DNA of 55,119 nucleotides, taken from Candidatus Zhuqueibacterota bacterium (GTDB taxonomy: Bacteria; Zhuqueibacterota; Zhuqueibacteria; Zhuqueibacterales; Zhuqueibacteraceae). Below, piece by piece: positions 23,448-34,000 of the stretch. The translations under genes were made by a program, and so were the position numbers. Position 1 is the first letter of the stretch, and each line of letters opens with the position of its first letter. The notes under the pieces are model-generated. The model was given only the letters and a program-made list of their open reading frames with translations, did not search any database and was not told the origin of the DNA. Location: contig JAKEEU010000130.1 of the NCBI GenBank assembly GCA_022616415.1, forward strand, positions 1 through 55,119. The letters run 5' to 3'.

Positions 23448-26438
23448 TTATTTCATCACCAAATCGTTGAGCATTCGCTTGACAGCCGAGCTTTTGATGG
23501 CCAGCTTATGCGTGCGAATCGGCTGCGCCATCAAATTGGCGCCGGCATCTTTGAGGCGATAGCTGCGCGTTATTTCCTGCGCCGATTCATCGATTTGATA
23601 GAGCTCATAAGCGGCTGCCGCCACCTCGGCTTCTTGCCGGCGGCCCAGGGCGCGATGGCACAACATCTGATGATAGTGCGCAATGCGATCCTCGGGATCG
23701 ATCTTCAGGACTTGCGCAAAGGCTTCCAGCGCGCGCTCGTATTGTTGGTCGAGATAATACGTTCGCCCTAAATTCCGCCACGTCGCCCGATCTTCGGGGA
23801 ACTGCTCGAGCACGCGTTGATAGGCCAATGCCGCTTCCGCATAGCGTCCATCTTCCTGCAGAACGAGGCCCCACACCCATGCGACTCTGGCATCACTCGA
23901 TTTTATCCTCTCGCAACGCCGCAAATACTCGTAAGCCTTGTCAATGTTCCCATCACGCACGGTGGTCTTGGCCAGATTCAAGGGGCCTTCAATGGATTTA
24001 GGTTGGAGCTTTTCAACTTGTGCAAAAGCGTTGGCCGCGCCGCGTGTGTCGCCTTCCAGCAGCAGGCCGATGCCATAATCATTGAAACGCATCCACTCGG
24101 TGGGTGTGGCAGCGGCGGCAGCAGGAGCAGTGGCAGTAGCAATTGGCAGTTTCATGCTATCGGCGGCAATCTCGGTGATGGGAAGGTCAGGTGTTTTATC
24201 AAACTGCTTGAAGCCATCCGGATTATTGGCAAAGGAAAACTCGGTATAAGCACGATCGAATTTGCGCCACAACAAGCGCGCTTGCATCGTCAGCGTTTTG
24301 CCTGCCAACTCGGGGGGGACGGCGAATTCGTAATGCGCGACGTCCGCCGTGCCAGGGCCGATGACGTTGGCAAAAACCGTCACGTGAATATCCTGGGCGT
24401 TGCGTTTATGAATCGGATTGCCGTTCTTGTCGAGAATGAGCGCTTTGTAGACGTGCGCCATCGGATCGAGATGCCCATCGCTGCCGATATAACCACTGAT
24501 TGCTAAAACATTGCCGGCATCGTCGCGCAAGCTGAACTCCAGCCAGCCTTCGTTGGAATCGTTGGTGCCGCCGGGGAAAGTGTGGCCGACGCCCTTGTTG
24601 CGAACCACGACGTCGACGGTTGCCTTTTCGCCCACGGCCAAGGCCGGCAGCGTGCGGTCCATCGCCATGATTGGCTCTTTCATCCGCTCAGTGCGCAATG
24701 CAAAAATATCGACGCTCAGCTTTTCGTCGCGCAAAAATGCTTCGATGCGCTTGATACTCTCGTGGTCGCCCCGCACAAAGGGCAACGCCGTATTGACCGC
24801 GCCGAAGCGGTGCGATCTGACCAAACCGTTTTTGGCCGCGACATCGCCGCGAGTGGCGGGCTCGAGCGGCATGTGGCACTCCTGGCATTCGCGTTTCTTT
24901 GGCGGCAAATAAAACGTGCGCGAGGCGTTGAGCGCCACACCGCTGTCGTGCCAATTGTCAAACTCATTTTGCCCGCGCAGCCAGCGATAGTTGTTGACCG
25001 GCACGTTCAGCGCGACTTTGTGGCAGGTTGCACAAAATTCGCTGGTGCGGAAAAAGGGCTTCAGCATTTGCCGTTTGTGTACTGTGGGCCTGGCTTTGAG
25101 CGCGGCGTCGTGGAAGTAAGCGCCCCAACTGCCGGTTTTCGACGCGGCAAACAAATACGGATCTTCCTGCTCGTCGGCGATGTTGTAATTGCCGTTGCCG
25201 GTGCGGTTATGAATCTGATCGATGGCGTGACAGGCAAGGCAAGTGAGGCCGGCCTGCGCTTCGGGCGAGGCGCGGTCAATCGCGGAATCCATTTTTCCGG
25301 CCAGCATCAGCGCCGGATCGTGACAGCCGCTGCACCATTTACTCTTGACCATGCCGAGGCGGCCGACGGTTTCAGGATATTGTTGAATATGCTGCTCCAC
25401 GAAAACATTTGGCGCGATGGCATTTTGGCGCATGTCATTAATCGTTGCTTCGTAAAACGGATTATTGAAAGAAGAGAAACGATGCACCGAGACGGCCCAT
25501 TGCGCCACGACGTCCTGATGGCAGCGATTGCAAGTTTCGGCGCCGATCGGCGTGTCTTTGACGAAACCGTATTTGTCGAGATCGGTTTTGAGCTTTTCCG
25601 GCGACCCCAAATCGTTGCGCGTGATGATGCGCGAGGGCAGATAACCGCCCGAGCTCGTCGTTGCTGCCGAAGGAAAGAAAGGGCTGGCGGGAGGAACAAA
25701 GCCGGTTGGAATAAATGCTGGTTGCTGGTTGCTGGCCGCTGGTTGCTGGTCGCTGACCACAGGTTGCTGGTATGGGTTATTGAAAAATTTTTCGAGGTTG
25801 CGATGTTTGGCGCCCGGCCCTTGGTGCAAGCCTTTATTCAAAGCCGCTTGCGCTTCTTGCGTTCGCACGATGCCCCGATGGGTGAAACTATGTGCGATCG
25901 CCAGAACGACAACGATGCTCGCCACGGCAATCAAGAATCGCTTCAGCGCAGCGCGTTTGGGTTGAACAAAGCTGGCCGCCCGATGCACAAAGTATCCCAA
26001 AGGCGCCAACGCCGCACAAATTACGTGCGCCCACCACGCCCAACGGTTGTCACGGCTGGCCGCCGCCGTTAGAATGAACAAACCGGTAACAGCCAAAACC
26101 AGGCCAATCGCGACGTAGCTCACGCCGGAAACGATGCTCGACGAATGGCGCCGCTTCCAAACCTTGAACAAATGCGCCATGGCGAAAATCAACATGAACG
26201 CCACCAGCAGCAACCCGGCGCCAGTGTGGGTCAGCACCATCGCTTGAAACAAACGGGGCAGGGAAATGTCGCTATCGGCAAAGAAGCGCCAGCCGAGCGC
26301 ATCCGCCAGCCGGTTAAGGAGAAGATAACAGGTGTTGGCGAGCATGAATGCGGCCAGCACTAAAGCGGCGACCAGCATTCGCTTCAAACCTGGAGATAAC
26401 AACGAGGGCAGGACGGTTTTTCTTGAGTGACTTATCAT
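23448..26438 (-). CDS. Membrane b-type/pentaheme c-type cytochrome fused to TPRs
   Basis: 996 residues. Residues about 20-184 contain five hydrophobic helices with histidines at 71, 89, 138 and 152 placed like ligands of a di-heme b-type four-helix module. A low-complexity linker with repeated QQPA words follows (about 223-241). Five CxxCH c-heme sites lie at about 303, 369, 400, 469 and 518. Residues about 560-770 are a beta-rich domain, and the C-terminus (about 790-960) holds TPR repeats. The c-heme region should be periplasmic. The fold recalls cytochrome c554/multiheme nitrite-reductase-like electron carriers, but no catalytic site can be assigned. It could pass electrons from the quinone pool to the periplasm. 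Adjacent to GWxTD and CRTAC genes. Confidence 0.8.
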   Translation of the reverse strand: MISHSRKTVLPSLLSPGLKRMLVAALVLAAFMLANTCYLLLNRLADALGWRFFADSDISLPRLFQAMVLTHTGAGLLLVAFMLIFAMAHLFKVWKRRHSSSIVSGVSYVAIGLVLAVTGLFILTAAASRDNRWAWWAHVICAALAPLGYFVHRAASFVQPKRAALKRFLIAVASIVVVLAIAHSFTHRGIVRTQEAQAALNKGLHQGPGAKHRNLEKFFNNPYQQPVVSDQQPAASNQQPAFIPTGFVPPASPFFPSAATTSSGGYLPSRIITRNDLGSPEKLKTDLDKYGFVKDTPIGAETCNRCHQDVVAQWAVSVHRFSSFNNPFYEATINDMRQNAIAPNVFVEQHIQQYPETVGRLGMVKSKWCSGCHDPALMLAGKMDSAIDRASPEAQAGLTCLACHAIDQIHNRTGNGNYNIADEQEDPYLFAASKTGSWGAYFHDAALKARPTVHKRQMLKPFFRTSEFCATCHKVALNVPVNNYRWLRGQNEFDNWHDSGVALNASRTFYLPPKKRECQECHMPLEPATRGDVAAKNGLVRSHRFGAVNTALPFVRGDHESIKRIEAFLRDEKLSVDIFALRTERMKEPIMAMDRTLPALAVGEKATVDVVVRNKGVGHTFPGGTNDSNEGWLEFSLRDDAGNVLAISGYIGSDGHLDPMAHVYKALILDKNGNPIHKRNAQDIHVTVFANVIGPGTADVAHYEFAVPPELAGKTLTMQARLLWRKFDRAYTEFSFANNPDGFKQFDKTPDLPITEIAADSMKLPIATATAPAAAAATPTEWMRFNDYGIGLLLEGDTRGAANAFAQVEKLQPKSIEGPLNLAKTTVRDGNIDKAYEYLRRCERIKSSDARVAWVWGLVLQEDGRYAEAALAYQRVLEQFPEDRATWRNLGRTYYLDQQYERALEAFAQVLKIDPEDRIAHYHQMLCHRALGRRQEAEVAAAAYELYQIDESAQEITRSYRLKDAGANLMAQPIRTHKLAIKSSAVKRMLNDLVMK

Positions 26439-26539
26439 AGTATTTACCCGAAAAATTTAAATAAATCTTTGGGAATTAGCAAGCGCCTGACGCGGTGTAA
26501 AAATTCAGTAAACCACGTGTAGAATTCTATAGAATTTGC

Positions 26540-26663
26540 CCAACGGATGAAAAGCGACCAACGGATAAGAAAATCTTTGTCTCTATAGACAAAATAATTT
26601 AGGGCAAAACAATTTAAATCTCTTTTATGCTTTGAATCCGTTGGTCGCTTTTTTATCCGTTGG
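26540..26663. repeat. CCAACGGAT palindrome family, copy A
   Basis: The left arm (26540-26566) is CCAACGGAT, GAAAAGCGA, CCAACGGAT. The right arm (26636-26663) is its reverse complement with one substitution and one extra base. The 69-base loop includes a TTTGTC/GACAAA hairpin (26576-26593). It fills the gap between the GWxTD-type gene and the cytochrome gene; the remaining about 100 bases show no gene. Copies B and C lie at 34984-35050 and 40423-40485. Confidence 0.8.
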
Positions 26664-26764
26664 ATATTCAAGGCGATGACACGATCTAAAACGAGGCTCA
26701 CTGGACATTTACATACAAACTGTGATCGAGCCGCACTTTTGGCATTCGAGCTTGGGCATGGCAA

Positions 26765-28717
26765 TCAGCCTTGCCTTTCTTTTGCAATTTGGAACGGCGC
26801 GCTTCTCTGCTTCTTCATGCCGGAAATTTTGTCCTGCACTTCTACCTCCAGCTCGTATTCACCCGCTTTGAGATTGGCAACAGAAATGGTGAAGCTTTCT
26901 TTTGCCGCCGGTGCCGTCGATTGAAAATCAAACGCCGAGGCGATCATTTCGGCGCGCGCGATTTTCTTTCCTTTGCGCTCAAACTTGACAACGCGGAAAT
27001 CTATATTGAAATGCCCGGCGCCGCCATCATCAAGATGAAGGTGGTAGATTTCCAAATACACCTTCAAGGCATCCGGTTTGCGGATTTGCCGGCTTGGTAC
27101 GACGGGATATGGCAGCAGCCCGACCTCGAAGCCTGCAGGAGGCTCGACGCCGATGACCAGATCACTCACTTCGAGTTGTTGCGGATTCGAATCGAGTGGG
27201 GTGATTTTCTCGAAGAAATCTTTTCCGGCGCCTATCGGTGTGCCGGTCTCAGTTTGAGATTGTTGCGTAAATGCTTCGACCGCAAGCGTATAATGGGCTT
27301 GCGTTTCCTGATGCGGCGTGGTCAACACGGCGGTATGGTCGCCTTCTGCAATCGGGCTTGATGAAGTCCGCTGCACTTCATCCATCTCACGATCGCGCAC
27401 GATAAATGTATAATGGATCCGATAATCTGGCTTGGCCGATTCGTGCAATCGTTCTACAGGCTTCCTATTGCCGAGCCCTTGCGGAAAGGCAAAAGCAACA
27501 AAAACCAGCTCGGGCTGATTGCGATCATCCAAAAAGCGCGCCGGATAAGAGCTCACCTGAATAATGGGAATGGCATTCCCGGCATCAGACCGATCAACAG
27601 GGGCAAATCTTCGCGCCGGATTATCGGCATCCGCCAACTCGAATTTGTTGCGCACACCACGCACGATATTGTCGTTGGGGAATCTATTCGAATGGCTGGA
27701 TCGAAACCAAATCGATTTCAGCTCGTCGTAACGCTCGGCAAATGAATCGTCGAAAGCATAGAGATCGTTATAGTACATGAGCTGAAGCAGCGCCCCCGGC
27801 AAGATGCCGGCGGTATATCTCGAGCTGACTCCTCTGAAGGCCTCGTCCGGTATGAATTCTTCCACGCCATTTCTCAAGCCATAAAAGCCGCGCCCAGCTT
27901 CCTGCCCGAAGACGTAAATCACCGGTTCTTTTTCATTCAAGGAATGGTAAACCCATATCTCGCATTCGGCGAAAGCCAAATAGTTCCGCAGCGCACTTTT
28001 AATGAGCGCCATTGCTTCGGGGGAAAGATTATAAAGTTCTCTCAACCCCTCGATCTCGTCCAACCGGTTGCCGAGAACGAGCAGATTTTTTCTGTCCGGT
28101 TTGCCATACTTGACATGGATCAACCCTCGATCATCGGTGCCGTAGATCGTATTGCCCGCCTTTTTGAAGCTCTTGCGGGCGTAGGCAATGCGCTCCCAAT
28201 GCTCGACCAGTCTTTCGTTGGTTTTTGTAGTCGGGGTCGGATCCTTTTCAATCCAAAAATTTCTGATTTTGGCGTTGAGAGCCGGATTCCCTTTCTCCAA
28301 GTCCGAGCGCCAAGTTTTGTAGTCATCTTCAGCAAGGATGGGGGCGGTCCTTTCAATCTCGGTTGCGATTTCGTGCTCGTATTCTTTTGGATCAGCCTGT
28401 GAAAATCCCCAATCGTATAGATCGCAGGCTTGCTCGTAATACGCCGTGGCGCTTTGCTCGGCAGCCAATTCGATGAAGGCAATGCCGACGCGGGGATCGG
28501 ATTCGCCTTGTGTTGCCAAAGCTTCTTTGCCAAGCGCCCAAGCAGCGAGCGCTTTCCGCCAATCTCCGGAAATTTTCAGCTTGATTCCTTCGCCGTAATA
28601 ATCGCGATGATCAACGGCGCGGCCGGAAAAGGCGGCGCGTGCAGGGGATTGGGCTGACGATTGAATGGATATGGCGAGCAGTGCAAACAGCCCGGCCGAG
28701 ATAGAATTTGGGACCAT
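26765..28717 (-). CDS. GWxTD-type protein, divergent motif
   Basis: 650 residues with a Sec signal peptide (to about SSAQS). The N-terminal third is helical (about 40-150), with YEQACDLYDWGFSQADPKEY resembling a TPR-like scaffold. The middle holds the GWxTD-family core in degraded form: WERIAYARKSFKK then YGTDDRGLIHVKYGKPDRK, lacking the defining Trp. The C-terminal half is beta-sandwich-like with phrases shared across the family (ITVSVANLKAGEYELEVEVQ-like ending). It is 29 bases downstream of the CRTAC protein at 28746-31013 and probably in the same operon. Function unknown. Confidence 0.75.
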   Translation of the reverse strand: MVPNSISAGLFALLAISIQSSAQSPARAAFSGRAVDHRDYYGEGIKLKISGDWRKALAAWALGKEALATQGESDPRVGIAFIELAAEQSATAYYEQACDLYDWGFSQADPKEYEHEIATEIERTAPILAEDDYKTWRSDLEKGNPALNAKIRNFWIEKDPTPTTKTNERLVEHWERIAYARKSFKKAGNTIYGTDDRGLIHVKYGKPDRKNLLVLGNRLDEIEGLRELYNLSPEAMALIKSALRNYLAFAECEIWVYHSLNEKEPVIYVFGQEAGRGFYGLRNGVEEFIPDEAFRGVSSRYTAGILPGALLQLMYYNDLYAFDDSFAERYDELKSIWFRSSHSNRFPNDNIVRGVRNKFELADADNPARRFAPVDRSDAGNAIPIIQVSSYPARFLDDRNQPELVFVAFAFPQGLGNRKPVERLHESAKPDYRIHYTFIVRDREMDEVQRTSSSPIAEGDHTAVLTTPHQETQAHYTLAVEAFTQQSQTETGTPIGAGKDFFEKITPLDSNPQQLEVSDLVIGVEPPAGFEVGLLPYPVVPSRQIRKPDALKVYLEIYHLHLDDGGAGHFNIDFRVVKFERKGKKIARAEMIASAFDFQSTAPAAKESFTISVANLKAGEYELEVEVQDKISGMKKQRSAPFQIAKERQG

Positions 28718-28745
28718 GATTGAGCCGTGTTAATTATTTCATTGG

Positions 28746-31013
28746 TCAATCTTTTTGCCCGTGACGAGAATGATCGTGAGAAGAGCTGGAATGCTCCATC
28801 GGCGTTATGTTGGGTGACAGGTCGAGCTGTTGAAGCTTCACGGGAATAGGGACAGGATCGCCTTCCCGGATTTTGAGCATCTGATCCATTTCAACATTTT
28901 TGAAGATTTGAACCTTGCCGGTTGTCGGCCAGGTGATTTCAATCTCGCTGATTGAAGTGGCTTGTCCAAGACCGATCTCTTGCTGCAAACTCGAAGCGCC
29001 AAAGCTGCCGCCGGTCGTCACGGTTGAGTAAATATCCCGGCTCCCATTTTCCATGTCAACGGCAATTTTGATCCGCGCGCCGATGGCGGCGCGATTGGTT
29101 TGAACGCCTTCGAGCTCGAGTGTGATCCAATGATTGCCATGGCCGGGATTTTCAAAGAGTACATTTTGAAAGACATCGCCGGGCAGGGCGCCACCAATAA
29201 CCTCATAAATATCCTGATCGCCGTCATTGTCGAGGTCGCCGAAAGCAACGCCGTGGCCTTTTTGCAAATGCCCAAACCCGCCGGAGGTGGTGACGTCTTG
29301 AAAGTATCGGCCCTCGGCATTGCGAAACATGCGGTTGGGCATGAGCGAGCGAAAATCCGGATCGCCGGTGCCAAGATAAAAATCCAAATAACCGTCGTTG
29401 TCGAGATCGCCGAAATTGCATCCCATCGTGTACAACACTTTGTAGAGCCTGCAAGCTTTGGTGACGTCGGTAAATGTGCCGTCGTGGTTGTTGCGATACA
29501 ATCGCGCCCGCTCGGCCTCGGTTGGAAGGCCAAGATAATCCGCGGCGACGGAGCCGTGCGGCGCATAATAGCCGGAAACGAAAATGTCCAGCCAGCCATC
29601 GTTATCATAATCCCAGAACCAAGTCGGAAAACTTATAGTCGGCTCTGTTACGCCGGCTTCGATGCTTACGTCTTTGAATGACCACCGGCCCGAGGCATCT
29701 TTGCCTTCGTTGCGATACAAAACATTCGGCTCATACAATCTGGAAACATATAAATCCAACCGGCCATCGTTGTTATAATCTCCCCAGGTGGCGCCTTTGG
29801 CAAAGCCGCCGGTTGTGACGCCCACTAGCGCGGCAACTTCTGAAAATGTGCCGTCGCCATTGTTGTGATAAAGCTCGCAAGGATGATGGAGCGATTTGTA
29901 CGATTCGTTAGCAATAAAAAGATCGATCCAGCCGTCGTTGTTGTAATCGCCCCAGGCCGCGGACGGGCTGGGATGGAAGCTGAGCACGCCCGCTTCTTCG
30001 GTGACATCGTCAAAAGCGCCGTCGCCGTTATTGCGCAAGAGCGAATTGGGATGCTCGCCATTCTCATAGAGCCAGGCGCCCCGCAGCACGATCACGTCGG
30101 GGTAGCCATCGTTATTGTAATCTGCATGGCAAATATTCAGCCCGCCGGTAATTCCGATCAATCCGGCTTCTTCGGTGTGCTCCGTAAATATTCCGTCGCC
30201 ATTGTTGCGGAAATAGCGAAGTTGATCGAGGATGCCCCAGGAGGAAGCCATGATATCCAAATAGCCATCACCATCAAAGTCTTCCATGATGCTTCCTCCG
30301 GCCAAGCCCATGACGTCCAAACCCAGATCGGGCGCGACGTCATAAAACCGCTTGATGTCGAAGCCAGACGCAAATACTTCGGGCGGGATGAGCCATTTCT
30401 TTGGCATCTGGTTGGGATATTCACCCAGGGTCATGTAGGCGATATTCATAAGCCAGCGGTAATTCAAATTGTCCGGGTATTCGTCCAAAAGCGCCAGGTA
30501 TTCGTTGATCGCCGCGCGTGAGCCGCGTTGAATGGTGTGAACGCCCTTCCCTTCAATCGGCAGCAAGCACGATTCAATCGAATGCTGGATGACGCAATTA
30601 TCCTGCTCGCCCAAGCGCAAATAGGCGAGGGCCAGATCGTCTCTCACGCGCATCACAAATTCCGGAGGCGCCATAAACTGCCTGGTTTGTTGCAACACTT
30701 CTTTGAATTGGTTGATGGCCTCCTCGGTCTGGCCGTTATTCAGGAGCTCCACGCCAATGCGATACATAACGGTCAGCTTGCCGGGGGGATCTGGCGGATT
30801 TAACGTACGCAAGTATTTCACTCTTTCCGCACTGGCAAACAAGTTGGTTTGGGAATCGATATTTTGTGCGATCTGTTGCAATCGTTCAGCCATGCGCCGT
30901 GTGCCAGCGGATTGATAGGGACGAGAGGGCTGGCGCCACAAGGCAAGCGCGGCGATGCAGAGAATCGCGGCCAGAAGGGCAGCGACGTATATCTTTTTCT
31001 TTCTAGTATGCAT
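28746..31013 (-). CDS. CRTAC1-type protein: membrane anchor + TPR-like + FG-GAP + ASPIC/UnbV
   Basis: 755 residues. An N-terminal basic stretch and one hydrophobic helix (about 8-26) form a signal anchor. Residues about 60-190 are helical and TPR-like (ELLNNGQTEEAINQFKEVLQ). FG-GAP/VCBS repeats occupy about 205-620 with calcium-type loops (DFDGDGYLDIMA, DYNNDGYPDVIV, DLDNDGDQDIYE). The ASPIC/UnbV segment is at about 640-720 (IGARIKIAVDMENGS, ISEIEITWPTTGKV), followed by a His-rich tail (HSSSSHDHSRHGQKD). The start ATG lies 2 bases after the TAA of the 31016-34726 gene, so translation of the two is probably coupled. Confidence 0.85.
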   Translation of the reverse strand: MHTRKKKIYVAALLAAILCIAALALWRQPSRPYQSAGTRRMAERLQQIAQNIDSQTNLFASAERVKYLRTLNPPDPPGKLTVMYRIGVELLNNGQTEEAINQFKEVLQQTRQFMAPPEFVMRVRDDLALAYLRLGEQDNCVIQHSIESCLLPIEGKGVHTIQRGSRAAINEYLALLDEYPDNLNYRWLMNIAYMTLGEYPNQMPKKWLIPPEVFASGFDIKRFYDVAPDLGLDVMGLAGGSIMEDFDGDGYLDIMASSWGILDQLRYFRNNGDGIFTEHTEEAGLIGITGGLNICHADYNNDGYPDVIVLRGAWLYENGEHPNSLLRNNGDGAFDDVTEEAGVLSFHPSPSAAWGDYNNDGWIDLFIANESYKSLHHPCELYHNNGDGTFSEVAALVGVTTGGFAKGATWGDYNNDGRLDLYVSRLYEPNVLYRNEGKDASGRWSFKDVSIEAGVTEPTISFPTWFWDYDNDGWLDIFVSGYYAPHGSVAADYLGLPTEAERARLYRNNHDGTFTDVTKACRLYKVLYTMGCNFGDLDNDGYLDFYLGTGDPDFRSLMPNRMFRNAEGRYFQDVTTSGGFGHLQKGHGVAFGDLDNDGDQDIYEVIGGALPGDVFQNVLFENPGHGNHWITLELEGVQTNRAAIGARIKIAVDMENGSRDIYSTVTTGGSFGASSLQQEIGLGQATSISEIEITWPTTGKVQIFKNVEMDQMLKIREGDPVPIPVKLQQLDLSPNITPMEHSSSSHDHSRHGQKD

Positions 31014-31015
31014 GA

Positions 31016-34000
31016 TTATTCCGCACGAACCGTTATCTTCCCATCAAAGCCAAGCGTCATTTCTCTCGCGCCGGCCGGAAATTCGAAGTTGGAAACACGA
31101 CCGCCGGGCCAGCGCACCCAAATTTTTTCCGGCTGCTGCGATGCGCCCATCACCTGTGTGGCAGCATCCTGCGACCAATAGCCGGAGCCTGCATGAACTT
31201 CACGCGCCGGGCCAAAGCCATCGGCATAAACGAATCGAATGGTGGCGCCAACACCCAATGGATTTTCCTTGGGGCCGGCCAAGCGAATGCGCAGCCCGGG
31301 CTTGGCACCGAGGTTGCGATAGAGCTTGGTCGCTGCGCCGTTTTGCGTCACCACCAGATCGACCCGGCCATCCCGGTCGTAATCACCCAGAGCCGCGCCG
31401 CGCTGCTCGCCGTAAACTTTAATGCCGGACTCCTGCCCGGGAACAGGATGGAGCTTGCCGGTCCCATCGCCTTTGAGCCAAAGCCCTCGCCCGGCATCGC
31501 TGCGTGACGTTTCAATTTGATAAGCAAAAAAATTCTGGCTCAGAAAAACATCCTCGTGGCCGTCGCCGTCAAAATCCGCCACCCCAACGTAAAAGGCCGG
31601 GGCAAATTGCGCCTCCGCCGGCAGGGCCACTGCCTCAAAGCGATCATCGCGGTTGAAAAATATCGTGTGCGCCAAGGTATTCGCTCGAACCTCACCGGCG
31701 TGGTCGAGGCCGGACCCGATGATCTCGCGAAGATTGCTGCCGCCAAATTGCTTGTAAGTCGGAGTGCGCGAGCGAACATAAGGCATCGCATTCGACATGT
31801 ACGATAGCCCGCGCTCCGGCACCAGCGCGTTCATGCCCGGATCGAAGTGCGCTTCGACAATATCCAGCGAGCCACTCTGGTCGAAATCGGCGTAGTAAAT
31901 CCGCACCGGGTGCTCGGCATCGGCGTGATACTTGTTATTCAATCCCCAATTGGTGGCGATGATGTCAAGCTTGCCGTCTTGGTTGAGATCGCCGGTGGTC
32001 ACGCCATTCCACCAACCTGTGTAGGGCGCCGGGCCCAATTCCGCCGTGGCATTTCTAAAAACTCCGGCATCATTGCGAAAAACCATCACCGGGCCCCATT
32101 CGATCGCCAAAACTAATTCAGGGTCACCGTCGCCATCAAGGTCGCTAAAAACCGCGCCGCAGACCAGGCCAATATTTTTTAGCGGCGCCGCATTCGCTTG
32201 ATCGATGGTGAAGTCGCCGTTTTCATTGCGATATAATCGTGAGGAGGCGGGCTCCGGGTAGCGCCCCGGAATGGTTCGCCCGCCGGCAAAAAGATCGAGA
32301 TCGCCATCGCCGTCGTAGTCCGCCATGCACATCGGCCCGAGGGTCGAAAAGTCGCCGGTTAATTTCGTGGACGTGTTGTTCTTAAAATCAAATCGCCGCA
32401 CAAAGGCGTCACCGGTTTTTGCCTCCTCAAAGTTTGAATGGCCAACCAGCAGCGAGGTTGCTCCTTCGCTCGTCCAACCGAGCACGGCGGTTTGATCGTG
32501 TGCTGTCTTTTGATTAGAGAAGGAATTTTGCCGGCGCTGAAAGCCCCCTTTGCCGGTGTTACGAAAAAGCGCCGGCTGGCCGCCCTTGCCGCTCGCGATG
32601 ATCAAATCCTCAGCGCCATCGCCGTCGACGTCGTGCCAGGCCACCCCGGGGCCCAATTGGCTCAGGCGATATGGCAATAGTGATTGCCGCGCAAAGTCAT
32701 CATAAGAATCTTCGTGATGCACATGGCGGATTAAATCGCTGACATCCTCGAAATAAAATGAAGAAGAGGAAGGGGCGAGATGATTCGAAGGTTCACCCGG
32801 CGAAGCGGTGGACTCATCGATCTCATAAATGCGGTTGGGCTTGGTGCCGGTGACGATACTGCGTTTGCCGCTCCGCCATTTGACTTCAATCGAGAGCTCG
32901 GCATCAGCTTGGCCGGCAGCGAAGACATACAAAGGGTCGGAACCCGAGGCGTAGTAGCCGCCGCAGATCACTTCTTTGGACTGCGAGACCGGGCCGCCCC
33001 AAACGCGAATTTTGCCGCCAATGCCTTGAGTGTTTGGCGCCAGCCCACGCAACCACACCGCCAGCCGCGGCGCCACACTCTCGTTGCGGTAAACGCCCGC
33101 GGAGGTGTCGAAGCGATTGGTGACCACGTCCAGGTCGCCGTCACGGTCAAAATCCCCCAACGCCATCCCGTGGGAAATGTCCGTCGAAGCGAATCCCCAA
33201 GCCTGGCCCACTTCCTCAAACTTCAAATCACCGTGATTGCGAAAAGCGAGGTTCGGGGTTTTGAGTCGGGGATACATAAAGATCACATTCCGATAATCCA
33301 ACAAGCCCAGCACGGCCCGCTGCCGAATGATCATATCGGTATCAGAATCCTGCACATCAGAAAAATTCCCGGTTGTCACCAGAAGGTCTTCGCATCCATC
33401 CAGATCGACGTCGAGAAATACGGCCGACCAGGACCACTCCGAGGCTTCCACGCCACTGTATTGCGCGATCTCGGCGTAAGTCATGTCGCCGCGATTCAAA
33501 AAAAGCGTGTTGCGCATATACTGCGGGCGATTGTCAATCGCGCCGATGGCAAGCGGCGTTGGCGCCATGGTGCCCATCTGCATTTTGCGGCGCTGATGCT
33601 CGCGGCTGAGCATATCGGCCACAAAGAAATCAAGGTCGCCGTCGCGATCAAGATCGGAAAAATCCACCGCCATCGACGAATGGCTGGTGTTGCGCATCGC
33701 CAGCTTGGGCGCGGCTTGAAAATGCCCGGCGCCGTCATTGATCCAGAGGCGATCGGGGCTTTCAAAATCATTGCAGACGTAAATATCCGGATCGCCGTCA
33801 TCATCCATGTCCTGAAACCGAGCCATCAATCCCCAATCTTTAAGCTCAGGGACGGGCTTTCCCTCTTCATCCCGAAAAGTTCCATCGGTGAACGAAACCG
33901 GATGAAATTTTCCCTGGCCGTCGTTGAGATAAAGCAAATCGGCCTCTGCGGTTTCAAGCCATAACAACTTAGTCCCCCGAAGTTCAAGCGTATAATGCTC

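Noticed and set aside
26444..26764. Minus-strand open frame of 106 codons
   Set aside because: It spans palindrome copy A; the text is a by-product of the inverted repeat.
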